A stretch of DNA of 64,000 nt from Pirellulaceae bacterium. Lineage in GTDB: Bacteria; Planctomycetota; Planctomycetia; Pirellulales; Pirellulaceae. Below the pieces are notes generated by a model. That model did not search any database. It worked only from the letters and a program-made list of their open reading frames with translations, and was not told the origin of the DNA. This document shows positions 7,967-17,175 of the stretch, piece by piece. A program made the translations under genes and the position numbers. Position 1 is the stretch's first letter; every line of letters begins with the position of its first letter. Location: assembly GCA_019636385.1 (NCBI GenBank), contig JAHBXT010000001.1:1240001-1304000 (forward strand), in the 5' to 3' direction.

Positions 7967-9373
7967 GTGGACAGGGAATTGATGACCAACAGCACTAGAC
8001 GCAATCCGTACCAATCCGAACCAACGACAATCGTCAATGGAGGGTCGACGTCTGCGCCTACGAACATCCGCTGGCACATCTTTGCGCTGGCCTGCGGTGC
8101 GTCGTTCTTGCTGTACCTGCATCGTTATAGTTGGAATGTGGTCGGCCCGAAATTGCAGGAACAGTTCGCATTCAGCCACACCCAAGTCGCCCTACTGTTT
8201 TCATTGTTCTACTACACCTATGCCAGCGGACAAATACCCAGTGGCGTGATCATCGACCGCTTCGGACCTCATCGCTTCCTGAGCCTCATGATCTTAGCCT
8301 GGTCTGCAGCCATGACGGCGATCGCGCACACGCAGAATATGTTGCTGCTGGGCATATGTCGTTTGACATTTGGGGCAGCGCAGGCGGGTTGCTATCCGGC
8401 GCTGGCGCAGGTGACGCGACGTTGGTTTCCGGCCAATCGACGCACGCTCTTGCAAGGCTGGATCGCAACCACGTTTGGCCGAAGCGGTGGAGCCATGTCC
8501 CCGATCATCATTGGCTCGCTACTGATGGGTTGGTGCGGTCTAAACTGGCAAACGGCCATCTCGGTACTAGGTGGACTAGGCGCGATCTATGCACTCGTCT
8601 TTTGGAAACTGTTTCGCAATTCACCCGCCGAACATTGCGGTGTTAACCGTTCCGAATGTGCGCTGATCTCCGAAGGTGCGCCAACGGACGAAAACTCAGC
8701 TTCACCTGGCCCCACAGTATTGCCGCTGAAAGTAGCCGCGCGGAATGTCAGCCTACGATTCTTTGTGGTTCAACAATTCCTGGATGCAGGCTCTGATGTG
8801 GCCTTTGTATCATTGATTGGAGCCTACTTTCTGCAGGCTCGCGGAATGGACATTGCCACAACTGGCTGGCTGGCCAGTTTACCACTATGGGGTGGTGCCT
8901 TGGGAGGCATTGTCGGTGGCTGGCTGAATGATCGACTGATCCATGCTACAGGCAGTCGTCGCTGGTCGCGGAGCGGCGTGGGCTGCATTGGCAAAATTCT
9001 GGGCTGCCTGATGTTGCTATTGGTCTCTGCGCAAACTACCAGCCAGGCTGCCGCCCTGTGTTTGCTAGCCGCCAAATTCTTCAGCGACTGGAGTCAGCCG
9101 ACCACCTGGGGAGCATGTACGGACATGGGAGGGCGCTTTAGCGCGACCCTCTTTAGCATCATCAACACTGCAGGCACTTCGGGCGGAATCACCATGCCCA
9201 TCGTCTTCGGAGGATTGCTGGACTGGTTTACGACCTCGACCGAAGTCCATCAAGTTATCGTCAGCACTACCAACTGGCAGCCACTGTTCTATCTACTGTC
9301 GGCGATGTACTTGGCTAGCGGACTATGTTGGCTCATGGTCGATTGCACTCGACGCATCGAAGCCGCTGACTGA
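7967..9373 (+). CDS. Major facilitator superfamily transporter
   Basis: An inner-membrane secondary transporter with about 12 hydrophobic helices in two six-helix halves. The loop 2-3 signature is visible after helix 2 (GVIIDRFGPHRFLSL, matching the MFS G-x-x-x-D-R-x-G pattern), and the equivalent in the second half is GGIVGGWLNDRLIHATGSRRW. The profile and length (463-468 residues) resemble the anion:cation symporter group that moves hexuronates, phosphorylated sugars or other organic anions. The frame begins at GTG 7967; an ATG at 7982 (MTNSTRRNPY) is equally possible. It is coupled to the enolase-superfamily gene just upstream, whose product probably acts on the imported acid. Its stop codon is only three bases from that of the convergent propeller-cytochrome gene. 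Confidence 0.9.
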   Translation: MDRELMTNSTRRNPYQSEPTTIVNGGSTSAPTNIRWHIFALACGASFLLYLHRYSWNVVGPKLQEQFAFSHTQVALLFSLFYYTYASGQIPSGVIIDRFGPHRFLSLMILAWSAAMTAIAHTQNMLLLGICRLTFGAAQAGCYPALAQVTRRWFPANRRTLLQGWIATTFGRSGGAMSPIIIGSLLMGWCGLNWQTAISVLGGLGAIYALVFWKLFRNSPAEHCGVNRSECALISEGAPTDENSASPGPTVLPLKVAARNVSLRFFVVQQFLDAGSDVAFVSLIGAYFLQARGMDIATTGWLASLPLWGGALGGIVGGWLNDRLIHATGSRRWSRSGVGCIGKILGCLMLLLVSAQTTSQAAALCLLAAKFFSDWSQPTTWGACTDMGGRFSATLFSIINTAGTSGGITMPIVFGGLLDWFTTSTEVHQVIVSTTNWQPLFYLLSAMYLASGLCWLMVDCTRRIEAAD

Positions 9374-9376
9374 TGA

Positions 9377-12300
9377 CTATGGCACCGTGATGTTGGTTAA
9401 TTGAGCCGAGATATTGCTGCGCATGGCGGTAATGTCTGCGAATGAGACCAATCCATTTTTGTCGATATCTAAGTTGTGGCTCGACGCTACAACTTGACTC
9501 AACTGTGAACGGATCTGGGTAATGTCCGTAAATGAGACGGTGTAAATACCGTCTTCGGGCCCAGTTGTTTCACCGAGTAGGTGCCCGACGTAAAACACCT
9601 CGTCATGCTGAAGTCCGGTGTTGGCTGTGGCATGAACCGTAATGCGTAACCAACGATTGACAATCGCATTGTCCGTCCAGGAAATAGTGACTTGATCCGG
9701 CGAACCTTGCGTAACGACTATTGACGATGGAGCAGGAGCAATCGTCCAATGAGGCGGCGGATTGGTGCCCTGATTGAACGCCCCTTGTGGGCTGACCTGG
9801 AATGTAAAATCTGCTGACGATAATGCACCGGGAATTGCCAAGCCTGCTATGTCAAATCCAATACCGTTCAAACCTGTGGCGGTATTGGTCAAATGGTTCA
9901 TTCCCAAGATTGTTGGCGTTCCGGTGGCACGATGCAGCGTCTTGACAGCATCGATGGCCGATCCGCTGCCGGTCCAGCCGTTGTGAACGACAAAGCCGCC
10001 CACGACTTCGGTGCAAGGGCTGATGCCGAAACTGGTCGGATCATTCGGATCACTACAGTTGAGAATCTCCTGATAGTCCAAATATCCGTCCATGTCGCGA
10101 TCAAGCGCCAAGCGATAGCCGGTACCGCTGGGCACGATGGTGAATGTCGCTGTGTGGCCATTACCGGTACCGCCGAGGATCTCGGCCAGCGTCGCATTGG
10201 GCTGGCCGATGTTATCCCACTGATAAGAATTGCTGCCACGATACAGCAGGCCTCGCGACCCGGCCGGTCCGTGCGTCTTACAGATCAACTCCAGTCGCGA
10301 TGTCGCATCTACCGCTGAGATCAATGAATTGATTCGAGTAGTGCTGTGCGAGGGATGGGTGATTGTTACTTGCTGCCCTACGCCTGCGTGACTATCTTTG
10401 CTGGGAACGCCCGGCGGCTCTAGGGCTATTGTTCCGTTGTTAGCGATCAAACTCCCATTGGCTTCACGGAAGTCCGAGCCAGCCCACGACAGTAGCAGCG
10501 CCACCATATTGGCGATCTGCTGGTCGGAAGTAAACAGAAACGCTGGATTGCCAATGAAATCGGCGATCGAAGCCACATTGCCATCGTGCATGTGACCAAA
10601 GCCATGCGTGCTTGTGCTGCCAGGTCTCATGCGAAATCCAACGCGTTCATAAATGTTCCGTAGATGCGCAACTTTGAGCGTATTCTGCATCGGTCCGGGA
10701 ACGTCGCTGACCCCCATCATCAACAAGTGGTTTTCGTTGTTTGGACCGCGCGCAATGGGCTGCCAAGCATTCGACACCCAGCGACGATCGGTACTGCCAC
10801 CGGTTGGCAAGACATGGCAGGATACGCAGGCAAACAGCTGCTGATCGAGACGGCTACCGAGATCTTTGTTACGATACTGCGCTAAGCCCGCAACCGCGTT
10901 TCCAGCCGGCAGTGGAGCACCGGCCGCAAGCGTAAAGCGGCCAGTTGCAAAATGTCCTGTCAGCGGAAGATTTGTGGGTAAAGTATTGTCGATGTTACGA
11001 AACGGATTGGGCGGGAAGTGCATCGTCGCCAAATGCGCTTTGAACTCTGCCATTTCTGAAGTAGTCAGCAAGCTGGCTCGCCCCTGCAATTCATGAAAAG
11101 CGCCATTAAACTCTTCGATCCCAAATCGGTCGCCTCGCCAGTGCAACGGTTCATGTCCGATGATGTCCTGCAAAGTTTGCGTCAGCATCGGTCCCTTCAT
11201 CGGATGGAAGTCCGTGAGAATGCCGGTTCCCAGCTTTTGGTTACCCAGTGGAAATCCCAATGGAACGGTGAATGAATCATTGCGGTTGAGATTTCTAGTC
11301 GCTAACGAGACCTTGGCTCCAGAAGGATTGCCCAAGTCCCAAGACAGTCGATCCATGCGTCCATCCACGTGGCAAGAAGCACAAGAAATCTGCCCAACGG
11401 CGGAGCTGTGCTGGGTGTCATACAGGTGCTTGCGCCCGATGCGAATTGCGGTAGGCGTCGGATCAAAATAATCGACCGTATCCACTAGGCTGCCCAAATT
11501 TATGTCGATCACAGAAATGGACCCTTGGAAACGATTCTGCACGTACAATCGACCACGTGCTTCATCCAATACCAAGCCCACAGGACCAGGCTGGACCGCA
11601 ATCACCGGACCAACGCGCTGACCGCTGCTATTGATGCTGACGATGTTGTTGGAACCCATACCGGCAATGTATGCCACTGATCCATCCGACTTCCATTTGA
11701 CTGAGCGCGGATCACCAACAGCCGTGGCTCGCTGATGATCCGGCAATTGCGAGCCCGTGAACTGCGCCATCAGGCTGGCATTCAGATCGCTGCGCCCCGT
11801 CGCCTGCAGATTGATCGGATTGGCAAACGCCGCGACGACATCAATGAACTTAGCCGATATGTTCGGCTCAAAACGCAACTCGTTGTGGGCCTCGGTACCA
11901 ACCACAGTTACATTGCCAGACACTGGATTGACATCCAAGGCCATACACAGATTCATCAGATCGCTGACATAACCAACTTGCAGCGTATTAACCGACACCA
12001 CGCCTAAATCGTGATCCACCAAATTCCAGCCAGGATACCGGCCCGACATATCCGCATTGGCACCGCTAACAAACTGCGTCCAGTCGGCACCCGTATCATC
12101 CCGCCATGCGCCCTGACTATCTTGCCGAACAATCAATGACACTTTGGGCGGCGTACCGGCAGCCAGATTTTGAGCCGGGATGAAGCCGCCGCCGGCGTTG
12201 GGAGGAGGATTGACTCCGCCATAAGGTCCGTTGGTTCTGCGCAGCACATCGGGGGGAAAGTTAATGATCGAGCTACCGGGGTCCGACATGCCGCCAGATA

Positions 12301-12880
12301 GAATCGTCGTTCGATTGCCCGAATGGAAAAACGCCACATACACCTGCCCGCCATCGGGACTAACCGCCAGTGCCCGAGGATTATTGCCTTGTAACGCAAC
12401 CTCTGTCGGAACCGCTACCAAGTCGGCTGGGTTAAACACCTGTATCAAATGCGGAAAGCCACAGGACACAAAGGCGCGTTGCGGCGACCCAGCAAAGACC
12501 ACATCCTGTGGATCATCGCGCGTCAACAGCGTCGCGCTGACGGTGCGCTGAGCAACATCGATGATCGACACGCTGTCGGAAAGATTGTTTACCACCCATA
12601 GTTCGTTGTTAGTACGAAATCGCACACTAACCGGTTCCAGACCCACAGGGATACTGGCATTCCATTCCGGACTGCCGCCCGCGAGAGAGTACAGTTCTAT
12701 GCGCATGTCCGGCGTGTTGACGGCGGCTAAATAGCCACCATTGGGGCTCATGTCCATGGCATGGACCGGAGCAATCTCATAGTTCACGAAACTGGCTGGT
12801 TGTACTTGAGCTTGAGCGACAGGCAGCATTACCAACAGAGCCAACCCCAAAGCACGTACTGAATAAGACACTCTTCGCAT
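9377..12880 (-). CDS. Secreted beta-propeller / c-type cytochrome / dockerin-tail protein, copy 1
   Basis: First of three tandem paralogues. From the ATG at 12880 the protein (1167 residues) starts with a signal peptide (RALGLALLVMLPVAQAQ). Residues 25-480 are strand-rich with YVTN/NHL-like propeller repeats (MSPNGGYLAAVNTPD, ALAVSPDGGQVYVAFF, GPVGLVLDEARGRLYVQN). A c-type haem region follows with CASCH at 500-504 and CVSCH at 685-689, then a Ser/Gly-rich stretch with calcium-binding-like DRDMDGYLDYQEIL, and a dockerin-like tail (DIDKNGLVSFADITAMRS). The product is therefore exported and probably carries two haems; a redox or peroxidase-like function is plausible but unproven. A frame extension to 12970 adds 30 residues missing from both paralogues, so I start at 12880. 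Confidence 0.85.
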   Translation of the reverse strand: MRRVSYSVRALGLALLVMLPVAQAQVQPASFVNYEIAPVHAMDMSPNGGYLAAVNTPDMRIELYSLAGGSPEWNASIPVGLEPVSVRFRTNNELWVVNNLSDSVSIIDVAQRTVSATLLTRDDPQDVVFAGSPQRAFVSCGFPHLIQVFNPADLVAVPTEVALQGNNPRALAVSPDGGQVYVAFFHSGNRTTILSGGMSDPGSSIINFPPDVLRRTNGPYGGVNPPPNAGGGFIPAQNLAAGTPPKVSLIVRQDSQGAWRDDTGADWTQFVSGANADMSGRYPGWNLVDHDLGVVSVNTLQVGYVSDLMNLCMALDVNPVSGNVTVVGTEAHNELRFEPNISAKFIDVVAAFANPINLQATGRSDLNASLMAQFTGSQLPDHQRATAVGDPRSVKWKSDGSVAYIAGMGSNNIVSINSSGQRVGPVIAVQPGPVGLVLDEARGRLYVQNRFQGSISVIDINLGSLVDTVDYFDPTPTAIRIGRKHLYDTQHSSAVGQISCASCHVDGRMDRLSWDLGNPSGAKVSLATRNLNRNDSFTVPLGFPLGNQKLGTGILTDFHPMKGPMLTQTLQDIIGHEPLHWRGDRFGIEEFNGAFHELQGRASLLTTSEMAEFKAHLATMHFPPNPFRNIDNTLPTNLPLTGHFATGRFTLAAGAPLPAGNAVAGLAQYRNKDLGSRLDQQLFACVSCHVLPTGGSTDRRWVSNAWQPIARGPNNENHLLMMGVSDVPGPMQNTLKVAHLRNIYERVGFRMRPGSTSTHGFGHMHDGNVASIADFIGNPAFLFTSDQQIANMVALLLSWAGSDFREANGSLIANNGTIALEPPGVPSKDSHAGVGQQVTITHPSHSTTRINSLISAVDATSRLELICKTHGPAGSRGLLYRGSNSYQWDNIGQPNATLAEILGGTGNGHTATFTIVPSGTGYRLALDRDMDGYLDYQEILNCSDPNDPTSFGISPCTEVVGGFVVHNGWTGSGSAIDAVKTLHRATGTPTILGMNHLTNTATGLNGIGFDIAGLAIPGALSSADFTFQVSPQGAFNQGTNPPPHWTIAPAPSSIVVTQGSPDQVTISWTDNAIVNRWLRITVHATANTGLQHDEVFYVGHLLGETTGPEDGIYTVSFTDITQIRSQLSQVVASSHNLDIDKNGLVSFADITAMRSNISAQLTNITVP

Positions 12881-13131
12881 TCCCTGTGTGAACAAGTGGA
12901 CCACGGCAGGCTGACATCCCGGATTGTCCATGATAATCAATGCATCCTGGACGTGGGAAGTTTTCGTCATTCCGCTGGCTCAGATGTCCCGGATTTGTGG
13001 CCGACTTCAGGTAAGTGAGTTGATCTGAGGCGGGCGGCCAAGACGAATATACCGATAGCTGCCTTCACCAGAGTGTGGCAGCCCACCTCAACCACCGCCT
13101 GGCGACAGCAGCAACCAAGGGGTTGCTCGGC

Positions 13132-16100
13132 TTACTGGACCGTGATATTGGTTAACTGAGTGCTCACACTGGATCTCATGGCCGTAATATCAGCAAAGGA
13201 GACCAACCCATCCTTGTTGATATCCAAAACGCTACTGGCTGGCACAACTTGGCTCACCGCCGCTCGAATGGGTGTGATATCTGCGAAGGATACCGTATAG
13301 ACACCGTCAGCCGCGCCGGTCACCTCGCCACACAGGTGTCCGATATACAGCACTTGGTCGCTCGGCAAACCCGTTCTCGAGGTCGCCCTGACTGTTATCT
13401 GTAACCATCGATTAGTGATCGAACCATTGGGCCACGTGAAAACAATTCGGTCTGGCGAGCCCGGCGTGACTACCACGGACGATGGCGCTGGTGCAGCTGC
13501 CCAGACACTGGGCGGATTTGCGCTTTCGCTGAACGCGCCCTGGGGACTCATACGGAACGTAAAGTCGCCAATCTGGACTCCACCAGGATTGGCCAAACCA
13601 GCTACCTCGATCTCCATTCCATTTAGCCCCGCCGCTGAATTGGTCAAATTGACCAGCCCCAATGTTGTCGGCGTGCCATTGGCGAGATGCCCTGTCTTGC
13701 CGGCGTCTACGGACGATCCACCGCCAGACCAACTGCTGTGAACAGCGTGGCTAGCAACCAAGCTCGAACAGACATTGGAGCTGCCAAAGCTGCTGGGATC
13801 ATCCGGATCGGTGCAGTTGAGCAACTCCTGGTAATCCATGAATCCATCCAAATCCCGGTCGCGGCCCAACCGCTGGCCGGTTCCAGCCGGTACGATGGTA
13901 AACGTTACCGATTTGCCACTGCCCGTGTTGGCTACCAACGCCGCCTGTGAGACCGCTGACTCCGTAGGGTGATCCGGCAGGAAGTTGCCGCCCTGCAACA
14001 AATAGCCCCGGGGATGTCCGCCGCCCTGCGTCTTGGCAATCAACTGCACACGAGTCGAGGCATTAACTGCAGCGACCATGGAATTGAGTCGTGTTTGGCT
14101 GTGCGTTGGACTGGTGATCGTTTCCTGCTGACCCACACCCGCGTGACTATCTTTACTAAAGACTCCCGGTGGCTCCAACTGTACCGTACCGTTGTTGACA
14201 ATCAAATTGCCGCTGTTATCGCGAAAATCCGAACCGGACCAGGACATCATCAAGGCAACCATATTGGCTATCTGCTGATCCGATATGAAGAAAAATGCTG
14301 ATAAGTTAAGGAAATCAGTGATGGAGGGAGTACTCCCATCGTGACCGTGACCAAAACCGTGCAGACTGGAGGTACCGGGCCGCACATTGAATCCAACCCG
14401 CTCAAAAATATTGCGTAGGTGCGGAACTTTAAAAGTGTTCTGAACCGGTGGGGCAACATCGCTGACACCCATGAGCACCAATTGATTTTCATTGTTGGGA
14501 CCGCGAGGGATTAGTTGCCACACGTTGTTCGAAAATACCCTGTCGGTGCTGTCGCCACCGGGCAAAGTATGACAAGTTACACAAGCAATATTACCTCGGT
14601 CGAGGCGATTGACTTGGTTTCGATACTGCGCCAATCCCGATACGGCATTCCCAGCGGGCAGAGGCGCTCCAGCTTCAAGGGAAAAGCGACCGGTGGCAAA
14701 ATGCCCACCCAGATTTAGGCTCGTGGGCAACGTATTGTCGATGTTACGAAAAGGGTTGGGCGGGAAGTGGAGCGTCGCCAAAAACGCCTTGAACTCGCCC
14801 ATCTCGGCGTTCGTCAAGACCGTCGCTCGACCCTGCAACTCATGAAAGGCGTCATTGAACTCTTCGATGCCAAAGCGATCGCCGCGCCAGTGCAACGGTT
14901 CATGATCGATAATGTCTTGCAGCGTCTGGGTCAGCAGCGGACCTTTCATCGGATGAAAATCCGTCATGGTGGCACCGCCGGAAATACTGGTGTTCAAGGT
15001 GCGAGATGACAACAAAACTTTGTTACCCGCAGGATTGCCCAGATCCCAAGAAAGACGATCCATGCGCCCATCCACATGGCATGACGCACAGGCAATCTGG
15101 CCAATCGCCGAACTATGCTGCGTGTCGTACAAGTGCTTGCGACCCGTTCGAATCACAGTCGGCGTCGGATCAAAATAACTGACAAGCGACGTTTCGGTAT
15201 TGGAGCTCAAATCAACCACCGAGATCGATCCGTGAAAGCGATTCTGCACATACAACTTGCCACGAGCTTCATCCAGCGCCAGACCAACCGGACCGGGGCG
15301 AACAGGAATTGCCGAGCCAATCCGCTGCCCGCTACCGTCAATTTTCACGACGTTATTGGAGCCCATCCCCGCAATGTATCCCACCGCTCCATCGGCCGAC
15401 CATTTGATCGCACGTGGATCACCCAACGCTGTGGCCCGCAAGGTTGGCGACAACTGAGTGCCGGTAAACTGAGCTACTAAATCTGCATTCAAATCGGTAT
15501 GGCTGGTAGCTTGAAATGTCAACGGATTGGCCGTGGCCGCTACTACGTCAATGAACTCGGCTTGAATCACGGGTTCAAACCGTATTTCGTTATGCGCTTC
15601 GGTGCCAACCACGGTCACCTGACCGGAAGCCGGATTGACATCTACCGCCATGCAGATATTCATCAAATCGCTGATGTAGTTCACACTCAAACTGTTGGCA
15701 TCGACCACAGCCAAATCGTGATCCAATACTGTCCAGCCAGGGTAGCGGCCAGACTGAGTCGCGCTGGCACCGCTGACAAAGGGTGTCCAGTTGGCGCCAG
15801 TGTCATCCCTCCATACTCCTGAGCTGTCCTGGCGTACAATCAACGACACCTTGGGAGGAGTGCCGGCGGCGGTGTTGCGCAGTGGATTGAAGACAGTGCC
15901 GGCGTTGGGCGGCGGGTTGACTCCACTATGTGGACCAGCATTATTGGTCACGATGTCTGGCGGAAAATTGGCGATGTTGCTACCGGGAGCCGAAACACCG
16001 CCGGACAGAATCGTGGTGCGATTGCCGGAATGGAAGAAGGCTACGTACACCTTGGTGCCATCGGGACTGACCGCCAAGGCCCGCGGATTATTGCCTTGTA

Positions 16101-16578
16101 GCACAATATTGCTGGGGGCAGCAGCTAGATTGGCCGGATTAAACACCTGCAAGGTGTGCGGAAAGCCGCACGACACAAATGCACGCTGCGGCGAACCAGC
16201 AAACACTACATCGTAAGGATCGTTCAGCGTCGCCAACGTCGCCGTGACACGCTGCTCAGAGATGCTGATTACCGATATCGTATCCGATACGTTATTGACC
16301 ACCCACAATTCATCATTGCTGCGAAAACGTACGCTGGTCGGCTCCATGCCCACCGCAATGCTGACCCACTTCTGCGGTCCGCCCGCATCCAGCGTAAACA
16401 ACTCCACCCGCATGTCCGGCGTGTTGACCGCCGCCAGCACGTTGCCATCGGGACTCATGGTCAACGCATGTATCGGCGCGATCTCATAGTTGACAAAGTT
16501 CGCCAACGGCACCTGCGCTTGCGCCACAGGCAACATTACTATCAGGCCAAGCCCCAGGGCACATATCGAACAACGCAT
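13132..16578 (-). CDS. Secreted beta-propeller / c-type cytochrome / dockerin-tail protein, copy 2
   Basis: Second tandem paralogue, 1148 residues, closely similar along its whole length to copies 1 and 3. It begins with a signal peptide (CALGLGLIVMLPVAQAQ). The propeller repeats run to about residue 480, the haem-attachment sites are CASCH at 497-501 and CVTCH at 666-670, and the tail carries DINKDGLVSFADITAMRS, a calcium-loop half of a dockerin-type repeat; the preceding half (YTVSFADITPIRAAVS) is degenerate. Compared with the other copies it lacks about 15 residues after the first haem site, where copies 1 and 3 have NRNDSFTVPLG. A GFGHGHDGSTPSITDF segment after the second haem may supply ligands. 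The 345-base gap upstream holds two hairpin repeats. Confidence 0.85.
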   Translation of the reverse strand: MRCSICALGLGLIVMLPVAQAQVPLANFVNYEIAPIHALTMSPDGNVLAAVNTPDMRVELFTLDAGGPQKWVSIAVGMEPTSVRFRSNDELWVVNNVSDTISVISISEQRVTATLATLNDPYDVVFAGSPQRAFVSCGFPHTLQVFNPANLAAAPSNIVLQGNNPRALAVSPDGTKVYVAFFHSGNRTTILSGGVSAPGSNIANFPPDIVTNNAGPHSGVNPPPNAGTVFNPLRNTAAGTPPKVSLIVRQDSSGVWRDDTGANWTPFVSGASATQSGRYPGWTVLDHDLAVVDANSLSVNYISDLMNICMAVDVNPASGQVTVVGTEAHNEIRFEPVIQAEFIDVVAATANPLTFQATSHTDLNADLVAQFTGTQLSPTLRATALGDPRAIKWSADGAVGYIAGMGSNNVVKIDGSGQRIGSAIPVRPGPVGLALDEARGKLYVQNRFHGSISVVDLSSNTETSLVSYFDPTPTVIRTGRKHLYDTQHSSAIGQIACASCHVDGRMDRLSWDLGNPAGNKVLLSSRTLNTSISGGATMTDFHPMKGPLLTQTLQDIIDHEPLHWRGDRFGIEEFNDAFHELQGRATVLTNAEMGEFKAFLATLHFPPNPFRNIDNTLPTSLNLGGHFATGRFSLEAGAPLPAGNAVSGLAQYRNQVNRLDRGNIACVTCHTLPGGDSTDRVFSNNVWQLIPRGPNNENQLVLMGVSDVAPPVQNTFKVPHLRNIFERVGFNVRPGTSSLHGFGHGHDGSTPSITDFLNLSAFFFISDQQIANMVALMMSWSGSDFRDNSGNLIVNNGTVQLEPPGVFSKDSHAGVGQQETITSPTHSQTRLNSMVAAVNASTRVQLIAKTQGGGHPRGYLLQGGNFLPDHPTESAVSQAALVANTGSGKSVTFTIVPAGTGQRLGRDRDLDGFMDYQELLNCTDPDDPSSFGSSNVCSSLVASHAVHSSWSGGGSSVDAGKTGHLANGTPTTLGLVNLTNSAAGLNGMEIEVAGLANPGGVQIGDFTFRMSPQGAFSESANPPSVWAAAPAPSSVVVTPGSPDRIVFTWPNGSITNRWLQITVRATSRTGLPSDQVLYIGHLCGEVTGAADGVYTVSFADITPIRAAVSQVVPASSVLDINKDGLVSFADITAMRSSVSTQLTNITVQ

Positions 16579-16641
16579 TCTGCTGATTCCTTAAACTAAT
16601 AATTGGACATAAGCAATTTGTCGGAACACGTGCTGACGTTT

Positions 16642-16693
16642 GGTAGCTACGCTCGCCAGAGCCTAGTTTTTAGCTACGCTCACCAGAGCGTGG
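16642..16693. repeat. Tandem pair of the TGGC-loop/GTAGCTAC hairpin repeat
   Basis: Two directly repeated copies, 16642-16666 and 16671-16693, separated by a few T's. Read on the minus strand both are GCTC-TGGC(or TGGT)-GAGC followed by GTAGCTA: the stem sequence differs from the CCGTC/GACGG copies elsewhere, but the arms still pair. The rest of the 345-base interval 16579-16923, between two co-directional propeller genes, shows nothing else that I can name. Confidence 0.75.
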
Positions 16694-16923
16694 ATTGTTG
16701 TTTGCCAAACTAACTCCGCTGCAATTCTGGTGAGCTGTCGCAAACCGGATCAAACACGCCCAAGATTCTTGGGTGGTATCTGTATATTCTGATCCGTGCC
16801 AGACTAGCTTACCTCGCTCTGCTTGTCCCACCCTACAAATACTAAAACTACAGCGTCAGCCACAGGAATTCACACCTGTTGACTGACGCTGCGAATCACC
16901 TCTGTGCTATCACCAACCCGGCG

Positions 16924-17175
16924 TTACTGCACCGTGATGCTGGGCAACTGAGTCCCCACATTGGATCGCATGGCTGTGATGTCAGCAAACGATACCAGGC
17001 CATCTTTGTTGATGTCCAAGATGCTACTGGATGGTACATCTTGGCCCACCGCTGCGCGGATCGGCGAGATGTCCGCAAACGACACCGTGAACGAACCATC
17101 TGACGGACCCGTCACCTCGCCACACAAGTGCCCAATGTACAGCACCACATCGCTCTGCAATCCTGTCTTGGAGTC
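16924..17175 (-). pseudogene. Detached dockerin-like tail of propeller-cytochrome copy 3
   Basis: This reading frame continues copy 3 after a frameshift. It encodes SKTGLQSDVVLYIGHLCGEV, then YTVSFADI-like SFTVSFADISPIRAAVG and DINKDGLVSFADITAMRSNVG, which align with the last 80 residues of copies 1 and 2. In the main frame the sequence instead ends with the unrelated PRQDCRAMWCCTLGTCVAR. The interval 16924-20420 is 3497 bases, one short of a multiple of three, which fits loss of a single base near 17170-17177. Either the gene is broken or the assembly has an error here. Confidence 0.85.
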
